NCBI RefSeq assembly: GCF_001402875.1
Contig: NZ_CP012946.1
Span: 2,334,001-2,398,000 of the forward strand
Direction of reading: 5' to 3'
DNA length: 64,000 nt
Source of the DNA: Blastochloris viridis
Lineage (GTDB): Bacteria > Pseudomonadota > Alphaproteobacteria > Rhizobiales > Xanthobacteraceae
Part shown: piece by piece, positions 32,461-40,094 of the stretch
Position numbering within the stretch: the first letter of the stretch is position 1
Layout: each line of letters opens with the position of its first letter
Notes under the pieces: generated by a model
The model's input: only the letters and a program-made list of their open reading frames with translations
Databases searched by the model: none
Told to the model about the DNA's origin: nothing
Program-made: the position numbers and the translations under genes

Positions 32461-32612
32461 TCGGCCATCGTCTTGATCCGCCTTCCGCGAACTATCTCCA
32501 TCATCGACGACGCCGATGGGCGCGTCGTTGCCCTGGATGAAAACGGATCGCGCGCAGTGCACGCAATTATGCTATCATATTACCATCATTCTTGGCTTCG
32601 TGGGAGACGTGC

Positions 32613-33911
32613 ATGCGCATCGCCGTGATCGGGTCCGGCATCGCCGGCAACTCAGCGGCGTGGGCGCTCGGTGCCCGCCACGCGGTGGTGCTCTATGAGC
32701 ACGAGGCACGGCCGGGCGGCCACAGCCACACCGTCGAGGTCGACTATGACGGCACGCGTGTTGCGGTCGACACTGGCTTCATCGTCTTCAACGAACCGAA
32801 CTATCCCAACTTCACCGCGCTGCTCGCCCATCTTGGCGTGCCAAGCCACCCCAGCGACATGAGCTTCGCGCTGTCGCTCGACGGCGGCCGCCTGGAATGG
32901 TCGGGCCAGTCGCTCGACACCGTGTTCGCGCAGCGAAGCAATCTCGTCACGCCGGGCTTTCTGTGGATGCTGAAGGAGATCTGGCGCTTCAACCGCGAGG
33001 CGCCGGCAGCGCGGCGCAAAGGCAAGCTCGACGGGCTGACGCTGGGCGCCTGGCTTGGCCGCCGCCGCTTCTCCCAGCGCTTCATCCACCACTACATCGT
33101 GCCGATGGGCTCGGCGATCTGGTCGACCCCGCTCGACCGGCTGCTCGATTTCCCGGCGGCCAGCTTCGTCAGCTTTTTCGAGAACCACCGCCTGGTGAAT
33201 CTCGAACAGATCTCGTGGCGCACCGTGTCCGGCGGCAGCCGATCCTATGTCGAAGCGCTGCTCAAAGCCTTCCGCGGCACGCTGAGGCTTGACACGCCGG
33301 TCGCCACCGTTCGCCGTGCCAAGGCCGGGGTCGAGGTGGTCGACCGCACCGGAAACGTGGAACGGTTCGATCAGGTGGTGCTGGCGACCCACGCCCCGGA
33401 CACGCTGGCTCTGCTCGCGGACGCCTCCGATGCGGAGCGCGGCATCCTCTCGGCGTTCCCCTACCGGCCAAACCGGGTGTTCCTGCATCGCGACACCAGC
33501 CTGATGCCGGCGCGCCGGAAGGTTTGGGCGGCGTGGAACGTCACCGGCGGCACTCCTTCCGCGGCCGACGGCGCGCGCGAGGTCGCCGTCACATATTGGA
33601 TGAACCGTCTGCAGGGCATCGACCCGGCGCGGCCGCTGTTCGTCAGCCTCAACCCGGTGCGCGAGCCCGATCCTGACCTGGTGTTCCGCACCTTCAGCTA
33701 CGACCATCCCCAATACGATGCCGGCTCGGTCGCGGCGCAGGCTCGGCTGGAGTCCATCCAGGGCCGCCAGCGCGTCTGGTTCGCCGGCGCCTGGACCGGC
33801 TTCGGCTTCCACGAAGACGGGCTGGTGTCGGGGCTCCATGTCGCCGAGGCGCTGGGCGGCGACATCCCGTGGCGCACCGTGCCGCGCGCCTTCGCCACTG
33901 CTGCCGAGTGA
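32613..33911 (+). CDS. FAD-dependent oxidoreductase of the cyclopropane/furan fatty-acid cluster
   Basis: 432 aa. Rossmann FAD motif IAVIGSGIAGNSAAWAL at residues 3-19, GGHSHTVEVDYDG and C-terminal FAGAWTGFGFHEDGLVSGLHVAEAL: the NAD(P)-binding-8/flavin amine oxidase family that co-occurs with DUF1365 and cfa. Start ATG 32613 after GGGAG. In Rhodobacter sphaeroides a gene of this family in the RpoE/ChrR regulon takes part in modifying unsaturated fatty acids (methylated and furan fatty acids). First gene of a four-gene operon (7 nt to DUF1365). Confidence 0.85.
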   Translation: MRIAVIGSGIAGNSAAWALGARHAVVLYEHEARPGGHSHTVEVDYDGTRVAVDTGFIVFNEPNYPNFTALLAHLGVPSHPSDMSFALSLDGGRLEWSGQSLDTVFAQRSNLVTPGFLWMLKEIWRFNREAPAARRKGKLDGLTLGAWLGRRRFSQRFIHHYIVPMGSAIWSTPLDRLLDFPAASFVSFFENHRLVNLEQISWRTVSGGSRSYVEALLKAFRGTLRLDTPVATVRRAKAGVEVVDRTGNVERFDQVVLATHAPDTLALLADASDAERGILSAFPYRPNRVFLHRDTSLMPARRKVWAAWNVTGGTPSAADGAREVAVTYWMNRLQGIDPARPLFVSLNPVREPDPDLVFRTFSYDHPQYDAGSVAAQARLESIQGRQRVWFAGAWTGFGFHEDGLVSGLHVAEALGGDIPWRTVPRAFATAAE

Positions 33912-33917
33912 GGACGC

Positions 33918-34916
33918 ATGTGCCCCTCGCCAGACCGCCCGCTCGCCAGCCTGCGCCCGCCGCCCGCGGCGGCGGCGTCGTTGTACGCGGGCGTGGTGAG
34001 GCATGCGCGGCTGCGCCCGGTCGGGCACCGCTTCTCCTACCGCGTGGTGAGCCTGCTGATCGATCTCGACCGGTTGAACGAGGCGGACCGCCAGTCGCCA
34101 CTGTTCTCGGTCATACAGTTTCCGGCCAATCCGGCCGGAGAACCGTCTTCCGGTCGCCGAAAAACCCCTTCTGATCAAGGGTTTTCCGGCGAAGTCGTTT
34201 CCGGGATCCCGAAGGGATCATCCGGAAACGGAATGAGGCGCTTCAATCTGTGGGGCTTTTCCGAAGCCGACCACGGCCCCGGCGACGGCTCCCCGCTCAG
34301 GCCGTGGATCGACGATCTTCTCATTGCGTCCGGAACGCCGGTGCCGGCGCGGGTGTTGCTGCTGTGCTATCCGCGGGTGCTCGGCCTGGTGTTCGATCCG
34401 CTGTCGGTGTTCTATTGCTACGCGGCCTCCGGCCAGCTTGGCGCCATCATCTATGCGGTGCGCAATACGTTCGGCGAGCGCCACGCCTATGTCTGCCCGG
34501 TGCGGCCCGGCCAGGCCTCGCCGGCCGAAATCCGCCAATCCGCCGACAAGCGCTTCTTCGTATCGCCGTTCAACGACCTGGATCAGCGCTATCAGTTCCG
34601 CATGCGGCCGCCCGGCGATGACGTCTCGGTTCGCATCCTGCAGACCGACGACCACGGGCCGCTGTTCGCAGCGACTTTCCTTGGCCGCCACCGGCCGCTC
34701 GACACCGCGACATTGCTGCGCACATTCCTGGCCATGCCGCTGATGACGGCAAAGGTGCTGGCCGGCATCTATTGGCAGGCGCTGCGGCTGTGGCTGAAGG
34801 GCGTCCCGCTCCGCCTGTCGTCCCGCCCGTCGCCGCCCCCGCCCCCCGCCAGCCTCGACGGCACGTTTCTGCCGCTCCGCAGCCTGCCCCACCGTGACCG
34901 GAATGACCGAGCATGA
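33918..34916 (+). CDS. DUF1365 family protein with an in-frame repeat insertion
   Basis: 332 aa, longer than most of the family. The N-terminus SLYAGVVRHARLRPVGHRFSYRVVSLLIDLDRL and the continuation RRFNLWGFSEADHGPGDGSPLRPWI belong together in DUF1365. Between them residues about 66-106 are foreign and encoded by a family A palindromic repeat (34113-34235). Conserved blocks after it (LLLCYPRVLGLVFDPLSVFYCY, AIIYAVRNTFGERHAYV, FFVSPFNDLDQRYQFR) are intact, so the protein is probably still made. Function unknown; always beside the FAD oxidoreductase and cfa. The stop overlaps the cfa ATG. Confidence 0.88.
   Translation: MCPSPDRPLASLRPPPAAAASLYAGVVRHARLRPVGHRFSYRVVSLLIDLDRLNEADRQSPLFSVIQFPANPAGEPSSGRRKTPSDQGFSGEVVSGIPKGSSGNGMRRFNLWGFSEADHGPGDGSPLRPWIDDLLIASGTPVPARVLLLCYPRVLGLVFDPLSVFYCYAASGQLGAIIYAVRNTFGERHAYVCPVRPGQASPAEIRQSADKRFFVSPFNDLDQRYQFRMRPPGDDVSVRILQTDDHGPLFAATFLGRHRPLDTATLLRTFLAMPLMTAKVLAGIYWQALRLWLKGVPLRLSSRPSPPPPPASLDGTFLPLRSLPHRDRNDRA
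34113..34235. repeat. Family A palindromic repeat inserted in frame in the DUF1365 gene
   Basis: About 123 nt (41 codons). Nearly identical, in reverse orientation, to the intergenic copy 41756-41876: GGCCGGAGAACCGT, TCGCCGAAAAACCCCTTCT, CAAGGGTTTTCCGGCGAA, GTTTCCGGGATCCCGAAGGG and ATCATCCGGAAACGG. The stems GTTTCCGG/CCGGAAAC and GCCGAAAAACCCCTT/CAAGGGTTTTCCGGC are clear. No stop codon arises in the host frame. Confidence 0.85.
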
Positions 34917-36148
34917 TGATGACCCCGCCGATGACCGTTTCGCCGGAGATGATCGATAAGGTGGTGCGCGACCTGCCGCGCATGGCGCGCCTGGCGCTCG
35001 GCTTCGCCGCCAAGCTGACGCGCGGCACGCTCACCGTGCAATTGCCGGATGGCCGGTCGTTGCTGTTCGGCGGCGCCGAGCCCGGGCCGCACGCCATCAT
35101 GATCATCAAGGATCTTGGCTTTGCCCGGCGGGTGATCACCTCGGGCGATCTCGGCATCGCTGAAGCCTATCTGCGCGGCGAATGGGAGAGCCCCAACCTG
35201 ACGCAGTTCCTCCACCTGTTCTGCGCCAATTCCGAACTGACCGAGACCATGCTCGATGGCCGTCCGCTGATGCGGCTGTGGCAGAACTGCCAGCACTGGC
35301 TGAACCGCAACACGCGGCGACAGGCGAGGCGGAATATCGAGGCCCACTACGACCTCGGCAACGCATTCTATTCGGCGTGGCTCGATGCCTCCATGACGTA
35401 CTCGTCGGCGCTGTTCGAAGGCGGCATCAACAGCCTGGAGTGCGCGCAGCGCGCCAAATACCGCCACATCGCCGACGAGCTGGCGCTTTCGCCCGGCCAA
35501 AGCGTGCTGGAGATCGGCTGCGGCTGGGGCGGCTTTGCCGAATACGCCGCCGCCGAGCGCGGCTGCCGCGTCGTCGGCCTGACGATCTCGCGCGAGCAGT
35601 TCGACTATGCAACGCAGCGCATGGCGGCGGCCGGCCTTTCGGACAAGGTCAGCATCCGCCTGCAGGACTATCGCGACGAGCGCGGCTCGTACGACCGCAT
35701 CGTCTCGATCGAGATGATCGAGGCGGTCGGCGAATCGTTCTGGCCGACCTATTTCCGCCAGCTGCGCGACCGCCTCGCGCCGGGCGGGCTGGCCGGCATC
35801 CAGACCATCACCATCCAGGATCGCTTTTTTGACGCCTATCACCGCAACCTCGATTTCATCCGAGGCTACGTCTTCCCCGGCGGCATGCTGCCGACGCCGT
35901 CGATCCTCAAGACGCTCGGCGACCGCACCGGTCTTGCGCTGGTGGGAGAGCGCGAGTTCGGGCTCGACTACGCCACCACGCTGGTGCATTGGCGCGACCG
36001 TTTCCGCGCGGCGTGGCCGACGCTGGTGCCGCTGGGGTTCGACGAGCGCTTCCGGCGGCTGTGGGAGTACTATCTTGCCTATTGCGAGGCTGGCTTCCGG
36101 GCCCGCAACATCGATGTGCGGCAGATGATCTTCGCCCGTGCCGGCTGA
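34913..36148 (+). CDS. cfa: Cyclopropane-fatty-acyl-phospholipid synthase family methyltransferase
   Basis: 411 aa. SAM-binding motif VLEIGCGWGGFAE (around residues 198-210), substrate-side AHYDLGNAFYSAWLDASMTYSS (154-175), IVSIEMIEAVGE and the C-terminal FVRGYVFPGGMLP-like segment (FIRGYVFPGGMLPTPS). It transfers a methyl(ene) group to the double bond of membrane phospholipid acyl chains. In the Rhodobacter cluster such a paralogue is a methylase for furan-fatty-acid precursors, so the product may be methylated rather than cyclopropane. ATGA overlap with DUF1365; overlaps the MFS start. Confidence 0.92.
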   Translation: MMMTPPMTVSPEMIDKVVRDLPRMARLALGFAAKLTRGTLTVQLPDGRSLLFGGAEPGPHAIMIIKDLGFARRVITSGDLGIAEAYLRGEWESPNLTQFLHLFCANSELTETMLDGRPLMRLWQNCQHWLNRNTRRQARRNIEAHYDLGNAFYSAWLDASMTYSSALFEGGINSLECAQRAKYRHIADELALSPGQSVLEIGCGWGGFAEYAAAERGCRVVGLTISREQFDYATQRMAAAGLSDKVSIRLQDYRDERGSYDRIVSIEMIEAVGESFWPTYFRQLRDRLAPGGLAGIQTITIQDRFFDAYHRNLDFIRGYVFPGGMLPTPSILKTLGDRTGLALVGEREFGLDYATTLVHWRDRFRAAWPTLVPLGFDERFRRLWEYYLAYCEAGFRARNIDVRQMIFARAG

Positions 36149-37475
36149 TCCGCGCGAGCCCAGCCGCCGCGCGATCCTGGCCTATGCCGCGCCGGCGCTG
36201 CCGCTGGCGGCGCTGGCCTTGCCGTTTTACGTGGTGGTGCCGGAATTCTATGCCCGCAGCGTCGGCCTGCCGATCGCCACCGTCGGCGCGGTGCTGCTGG
36301 CGGTCCGCATCTTCGACGCCATCACCGATCCCTTGATCGGGCTTCTGGCCGACCGCACCCGCGCCGGTTTCGGCCGGCGGCGGATCTGGGTTTTGATCGC
36401 CGCGCCCATCACCGCCGGGGCGGCGGCGATGGTGTTCCTGCCGCCGGCCGGCGCCGGCGCGCTGCACCTGCTGGTGTGGGCCGGGCTGATGTCGCTGGCC
36501 TGGACGGCGCTGTCGGTGCCCTATTATGCCTGGGGGGCGGAGCTCTCGACCTCCTATGCCGGCCGCAACCGGGTGGTGGCCGCCCGCGAGACGCTGGCCG
36601 TCGTCGGCACGGTGGTGGCGTTGCTGGCGCAGGCGGTCATTCCGGCGTGGTGGGGCGGCGGGCCGGCGAGCGCGCTGGCGGGCCTGGCGGTGCTGGTCGG
36701 GCTGGCGCTGCCGGCCACCGCTTGGCTCGCGGTCGCGGCCGCGCCCGAACCGGTCGATCGCTCGACGCAGCGTCTCGGCGCGCGCGACGGCGTCGCGCAA
36801 CTTCTCGCCAACCGTCCGTTCCGACGGCTGCTGGCGGCGTTCTTCCTCAACGGCCTCGCCAACGGCTTTCCGGCGACGCTGTTTTTGTTCTACGTCGGCG
36901 ACCGGCTCGGCGCCGCCGATCTCGCCGGGCCGCTGCTGCTGGTCTATTTCCTGTGCGGGGTGGCCGGCGTGCCGCTGTGGCTGGCGCTGGCGCGGCGCAG
37001 CTCCAAGCATCGCGCCTGGTCGGTGGCGATGCTGATCGCCTGCGCCGCGTTCCTGGTTGCAGCGTTGCTCGGGCCGGGCGACCTCGGCATTTTCCTGGCG
37101 GTGTGCGTGATCACCGGCTTGACGCTCGGCGCCGACATCATGCTGCCGGGCTCGCTGCAGGCCGACGTCATCGACGTCGACACCGCGGCGTCGGGCGAGC
37201 AGCGCTCCGGGCTCTATCTCGCCGCCTGGGGCCTCGCCACCAAGCTGGCGCTCGCCGCCGCGGTCGGCATCGCCTTTCCGGTGCTGTCATGGGCGGGCTT
37301 TGAGCCGGCCAGCGGACAGGCCAGCGAAACTGGGCTTTTGACGCTGGCGGTGCTTTACGCGGCGGTGCCGGTGGCGCTGAAGCTCGCCGCCATCGCGCTG
37401 ATGTGGCGCTTTCCGCTTGATGCCGCCGAGCAGGCCCGGCTGCGGGCGGTGATCGAAGCGCGGCGAAGAAGCTGA
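36138..37475 (+). CDS. MFS transporter, GPH (glycoside-pentoside-hexuronide) type
   Basis: 445 aa with about 12 helices. The first loop motif DAITDPLIGLLADRTRAGFGRRRIW is the GPH-cation symporter signature. GTG start 36138 lies inside the cfa 3' end (11-nt overlap). A transporter of this family also sits in the Rhodobacter ChrR cluster next to cfa. The substrate is unknown, perhaps a lipid rather than a sugar in this context. Its stop is one base from the converging SDR gene. Confidence 0.85.
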   Translation: MPADPREPSRRAILAYAAPALPLAALALPFYVVVPEFYARSVGLPIATVGAVLLAVRIFDAITDPLIGLLADRTRAGFGRRRIWVLIAAPITAGAAAMVFLPPAGAGALHLLVWAGLMSLAWTALSVPYYAWGAELSTSYAGRNRVVAARETLAVVGTVVALLAQAVIPAWWGGGPASALAGLAVLVGLALPATAWLAVAAAPEPVDRSTQRLGARDGVAQLLANRPFRRLLAAFFLNGLANGFPATLFLFYVGDRLGAADLAGPLLLVYFLCGVAGVPLWLALARRSSKHRAWSVAMLIACAAFLVAALLGPGDLGIFLAVCVITGLTLGADIMLPGSLQADVIDVDTAASGEQRSGLYLAAWGLATKLALAAAVGIAFPVLSWAGFEPASGQASETGLLTLAVLYAAVPVALKLAAIALMWRFPLDAAEQARLRAVIEARRRS

Positions 37476-37476
37476 G

Positions 37477-38250
37477 CTATTCGGCGGGCTTGTTCCAACC
37501 GGTCGCCCGCGCCACCAGCGGAAAATAGAGCCGGTAGGGCAGAAGATTGATCGCCTTCAGAATCCAGGCCAGACGGCGCGGAAAGGTGATCTCGAAGCGA
37601 TCGGTATCCAGCCCGTCGGCGATGCGCCGGGCGGCCTCCTCGACCGTCAGCAGGAACGGCATCGGAAACGGATTGACCGCGGTCGCCGGGGTGTCGACGA
37701 AGCCCGGATTGATCACCTGCACCATCACGCCGTGGCGGTCGCAGTCGAACTTGAGGCTCTCAGCCAGGTTGATCAGCGCCGCCTTGGTGGCGCCATAGGC
37801 GGCCGAGGTCGGCAGGCCGCCATAGCCCGCGACCGAAGCGACCACGGCGATGCGCCCGCGCGACCGCGCCAGCATGCGCGGCAGGATCGGGGCCAGCGCA
37901 TTCACGGTGCCGCCGAGATTGACCGCGAACGTGGTCTCGAACAGTGCGCGGTCGAAGTCTTCGGCGCGCACCGGCATATAGAGGCCGGCATTGAGCACCG
38001 CCACGTCGATCGGGCCTTCCTCCGCCTCGATGCGCGCGACCAGCGCCTCGAGCGCATCGGCATTGGTGACGTCGGCAGGCTCGGCGCGGATGGAGCCGTC
38101 GAGCCCCGAGGCGGCGGCGACCAGTCCGGCCAGCGCGTCGGCACGGCGCGCGGTCGCCACCACCCGCCGGCCGCGGCGCGCAAGTTCGAGCGCCAGCGCG
38201 TAGCCGATGCCGGAACTGGCGCCGGTGATCCAAACGCGGGGGGCGCTCAT
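37477..38250 (-). CDS. Short-chain dehydrogenase/reductase
   Basis: 257 aa. NAD(P) motif ITGASSGIGYALALELARRG (residues 9-28), NAG motif LNAGLYMP, catalytic Ser and YxxxK (ASVAGYGGLPTSAAYGATKAAL). C-terminal extension FEITFPRRLAWILKAINLLPYRLYFPLV suggests membrane association, common in SDRs of this cluster. The ATG overlaps the chrR stop by 4 nt, so it is co-transcribed with chrR. Confidence 0.9.
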   Translation of the reverse strand: MSAPRVWITGASSGIGYALALELARRGRRVVATARRADALAGLVAAASGLDGSIRAEPADVTNADALEALVARIEAEEGPIDVAVLNAGLYMPVRAEDFDRALFETTFAVNLGGTVNALAPILPRMLARSRGRIAVVASVAGYGGLPTSAAYGATKAALINLAESLKFDCDRHGVMVQVINPGFVDTPATAVNPFPMPFLLTVEEAARRIADGLDTDRFEITFPRRLAWILKAINLLPYRLYFPLVARATGWNKPAE

Positions 38251-38909
38251 CCGCGACCGCTCAATCGCGAGAATATCCGCCCGATCGGGCCGGTCAGCTT
38301 GACGTGCCCCTCGCTGACCACGAAACAGATGCAGTCCTCATCATCGTCTGCCACCGGCTTGTGGTCGACCGTTTCGTCGGCCACCGCGATGTCGCCGCGC
38401 TCATAATGGCCGCTGACGTCTTTGAAGCCGCCTTTCAGCACCAAGGTCGCCTCCAGCCCGGAGTGGGAATGCGAGGGCATCGCCCGGCCGGCGCGGATCC
38501 AGAGCAGGCTGGCCTCGCCGTCGGTGCCGCCGAGGTGGCATTCCTTGAGGCCCGGCAACACCGTCTTCCAGGCGACGTCGGCAAGCGGCCGTCCGACCAG
38601 CCGGCGGATCGCCGCCGGCAACACCGGGTCTGCCGGCTGGCGCGTTTCGAGCCGGATCGGCGATGGCGGCAACGTGTCCTTGGCCATGATGGTGGCCAGC
38701 CACGTGTCGCGGCCGGTCAACGCGATCGGCTGCGCCTCGGCGAGCATAATCCCTCCCATCGTATCGAGATCACGCAAATAGCCATGATTACGGGGCGACA
38801 GTTCGAGGTGCGCCTCGATCAGGTTGGACATCGGGCCGCGCAACTTCCCTGCCGCGTAATCGGCCAGGAGTTCGTCAACAGGGCCCCCGGCTTCGGTCGG
38901 AAGAGTCAT
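38247..38909 (-). CDS. chrR: ChrR-type anti-sigma factor, zinc-cysteine-less variant, with cupin domain
   Basis: 220 aa. N-terminal anti-sigma helices (VDELLADYAAGKLRGPMSNLIEAHLELSPRNHGYLRDLDTMGG), in which the usual H-x3-C-x2-C zinc motif reads H34-x3-Ser38-x2-Asn41. The C-terminal cupin (residues about 115-210) keeps the metal-type ligands HSHSGLE and a later His (VDHKP). ChrR holds an ECF sigma factor (RpoE) inactive until singlet oxygen or organic peroxide strikes. No sigma gene lies next to it here, which is unusual. A loose ECF-like sequence, TAATCC-N18-TATCA, lies upstream on the minus strand. Confidence 0.85.
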   Translation of the reverse strand: MTLPTEAGGPVDELLADYAAGKLRGPMSNLIEAHLELSPRNHGYLRDLDTMGGIMLAEAQPIALTGRDTWLATIMAKDTLPPSPIRLETRQPADPVLPAAIRRLVGRPLADVAWKTVLPGLKECHLGGTDGEASLLWIRAGRAMPSHSHSGLEATLVLKGGFKDVSGHYERGDIAVADETVDHKPVADDDEDCICFVVSEGHVKLTGPIGRIFSRLSGRG

Positions 38910-39211
38910 TTCCCTGTTGCCTTTAGCTGGTGCTTTCCTGGGTGATACGCTGCATCCCTGCGATCGGATTAGATTGGCTGCTCAGCATCGCGACGACCGA
39001 GCAAGATCACGCCGCATTGGTCGGACATCTTGCCTCCGGCAAACCCGGGGCGGGTCACAGCCACCGCGATGCGAGGCTCGTTCAAACGGCACGCACTCGG
39101 TCCAGCAAGACCCGGATTGGCATTGCGAACGTGTGCCGACAATCGTATCATTCAAGATGATCTGAGAATTGTCTTTTCTAGAATAATCCATCAGAAGCGG
39201 TCGCTCAACGC
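38910..39211. other. Intergenic region between divergent chrR and the DUF2269 gene
   Basis: 302 nt without a credible gene and, notably, without an ECF sigma factor in any frame. The half near 39212 is AT-rich (TTGTCTTTTCTAGAATAATC) and probably holds that gene's promoter; the chrR-proximal half has the loose ECF-like element. Confidence 0.6.
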
Positions 39212-39679
39212 ATGCTTTATGATGCTCTGAAATCTCTGCATATTGTTGGTGTCGTGCTTCTACTCGGTAACGTTACCATCACCGCATTCTGGAAAGCATT
39301 TGCGGACCGGACTGGCGATCCGGCGGTGATCGCCTTTGGTCAGCGCTTGGTTACGATCACTGATTTCGTATTCACCGGAAGCGGGGGCGTTATATTTCTT
39401 GCCGGCGGCTTTGGCGCGGCGTGGGCGGGCGGCCTCGACCCGTTCGCGCCCGGCTGGCTGCTGTGGGGACAGGTCTTATTCGTGGTCTCGGGCGCGATTT
39501 GGGTTGGCATCCTGATCCCGGCCCAGATCCGCCTGAGCAAGGCCGCCCGATGTTTCGCAGCCGGCGGCTCCATCCCGGACTCCTACTGGCGCGACAGCCG
39601 CCTGTGGCTGACCTGGGGCATCATCGCGTGTTTACCCCTCGTCGCGGCGATTTGGGTCATGGTCGCCAAGCCGGGATGA
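39212..39679 (+). CDS. DUF2269 family integral membrane protein
   Basis: 155 aa with four predicted helices; MLYDALKSLHIVGVVLLLGNVTITAFWKAFADRTGDP matches the conserved start of DUF2269, with the KxLHI(I/V) motif. Ends with IIACLPLVAAIWVMVAKPG. Function unknown; the conserved His in the first helix has prompted suggestions of a haem or redox role in related families, unproven. Monocistronic. Confidence 0.82.
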   Translation: MLYDALKSLHIVGVVLLLGNVTITAFWKAFADRTGDPAVIAFGQRLVTITDFVFTGSGGVIFLAGGFGAAWAGGLDPFAPGWLLWGQVLFVVSGAIWVGILIPAQIRLSKAARCFAAGGSIPDSYWRDSRLWLTWGIIACLPLVAAIWVMVAKPG

Positions 39680-40094
39680 GCCTGGCCGCATGTCCGCGGC
39701 CGGCGATCGGTTGGCACAGCCGATCTCGCCCAGCATCGCCAATTTGAGAACCCTCCCGAAAAATCCAAACGCGCAAGGAGAGATGCAGTTCGGACTTTGG
39801 CGTCGTGGATTGCTGCAAAACCGTCCCCGGGATGGGTGACATGAAGCAGCGCAGTTGCTTGAGACCGCGAAAACACCCGCACCGCGAGAACCGCGGCCGC
39901 CGCCAGATTGGACCATCGGTTCGCTACATTTTGAATGACACGGTTCCAAGAGCGCCGAGGTCACGGAATAGCTGCAAAATAATGAGGCGGGCCGGTCGCC
40001 TTCGGCTGATCCCGGATTACGTCTTTGCTGAGAGGCAGCTCGCTGCGGCGCGCCCGCCGCGCTAACGGATCTGCTCCGCAGAAGGAGACGTTTT
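39680..40094. other. Gap of 415 nt before crtI
   Basis: No recognisable gene. An 18-codon frame with a good ribosome-binding site (AAGGAGAG, ATG 39783) is visible, too short to call. The crtI promoter should be here; no clear -35/-10 pair stands out. Confidence 0.6.

Noticed and set aside
38910..39211. Search for an ECF sigma factor next to chrR
   Set aside because: No frame of adequate length or with sigma region 2/4 motifs exists in the gap.
39783..39839. 18-codon frame with a good ribosome-binding site before crtI
   Set aside because: Too short, no leader-peptide signature and 255 nt from the next gene; kept only as a remark.
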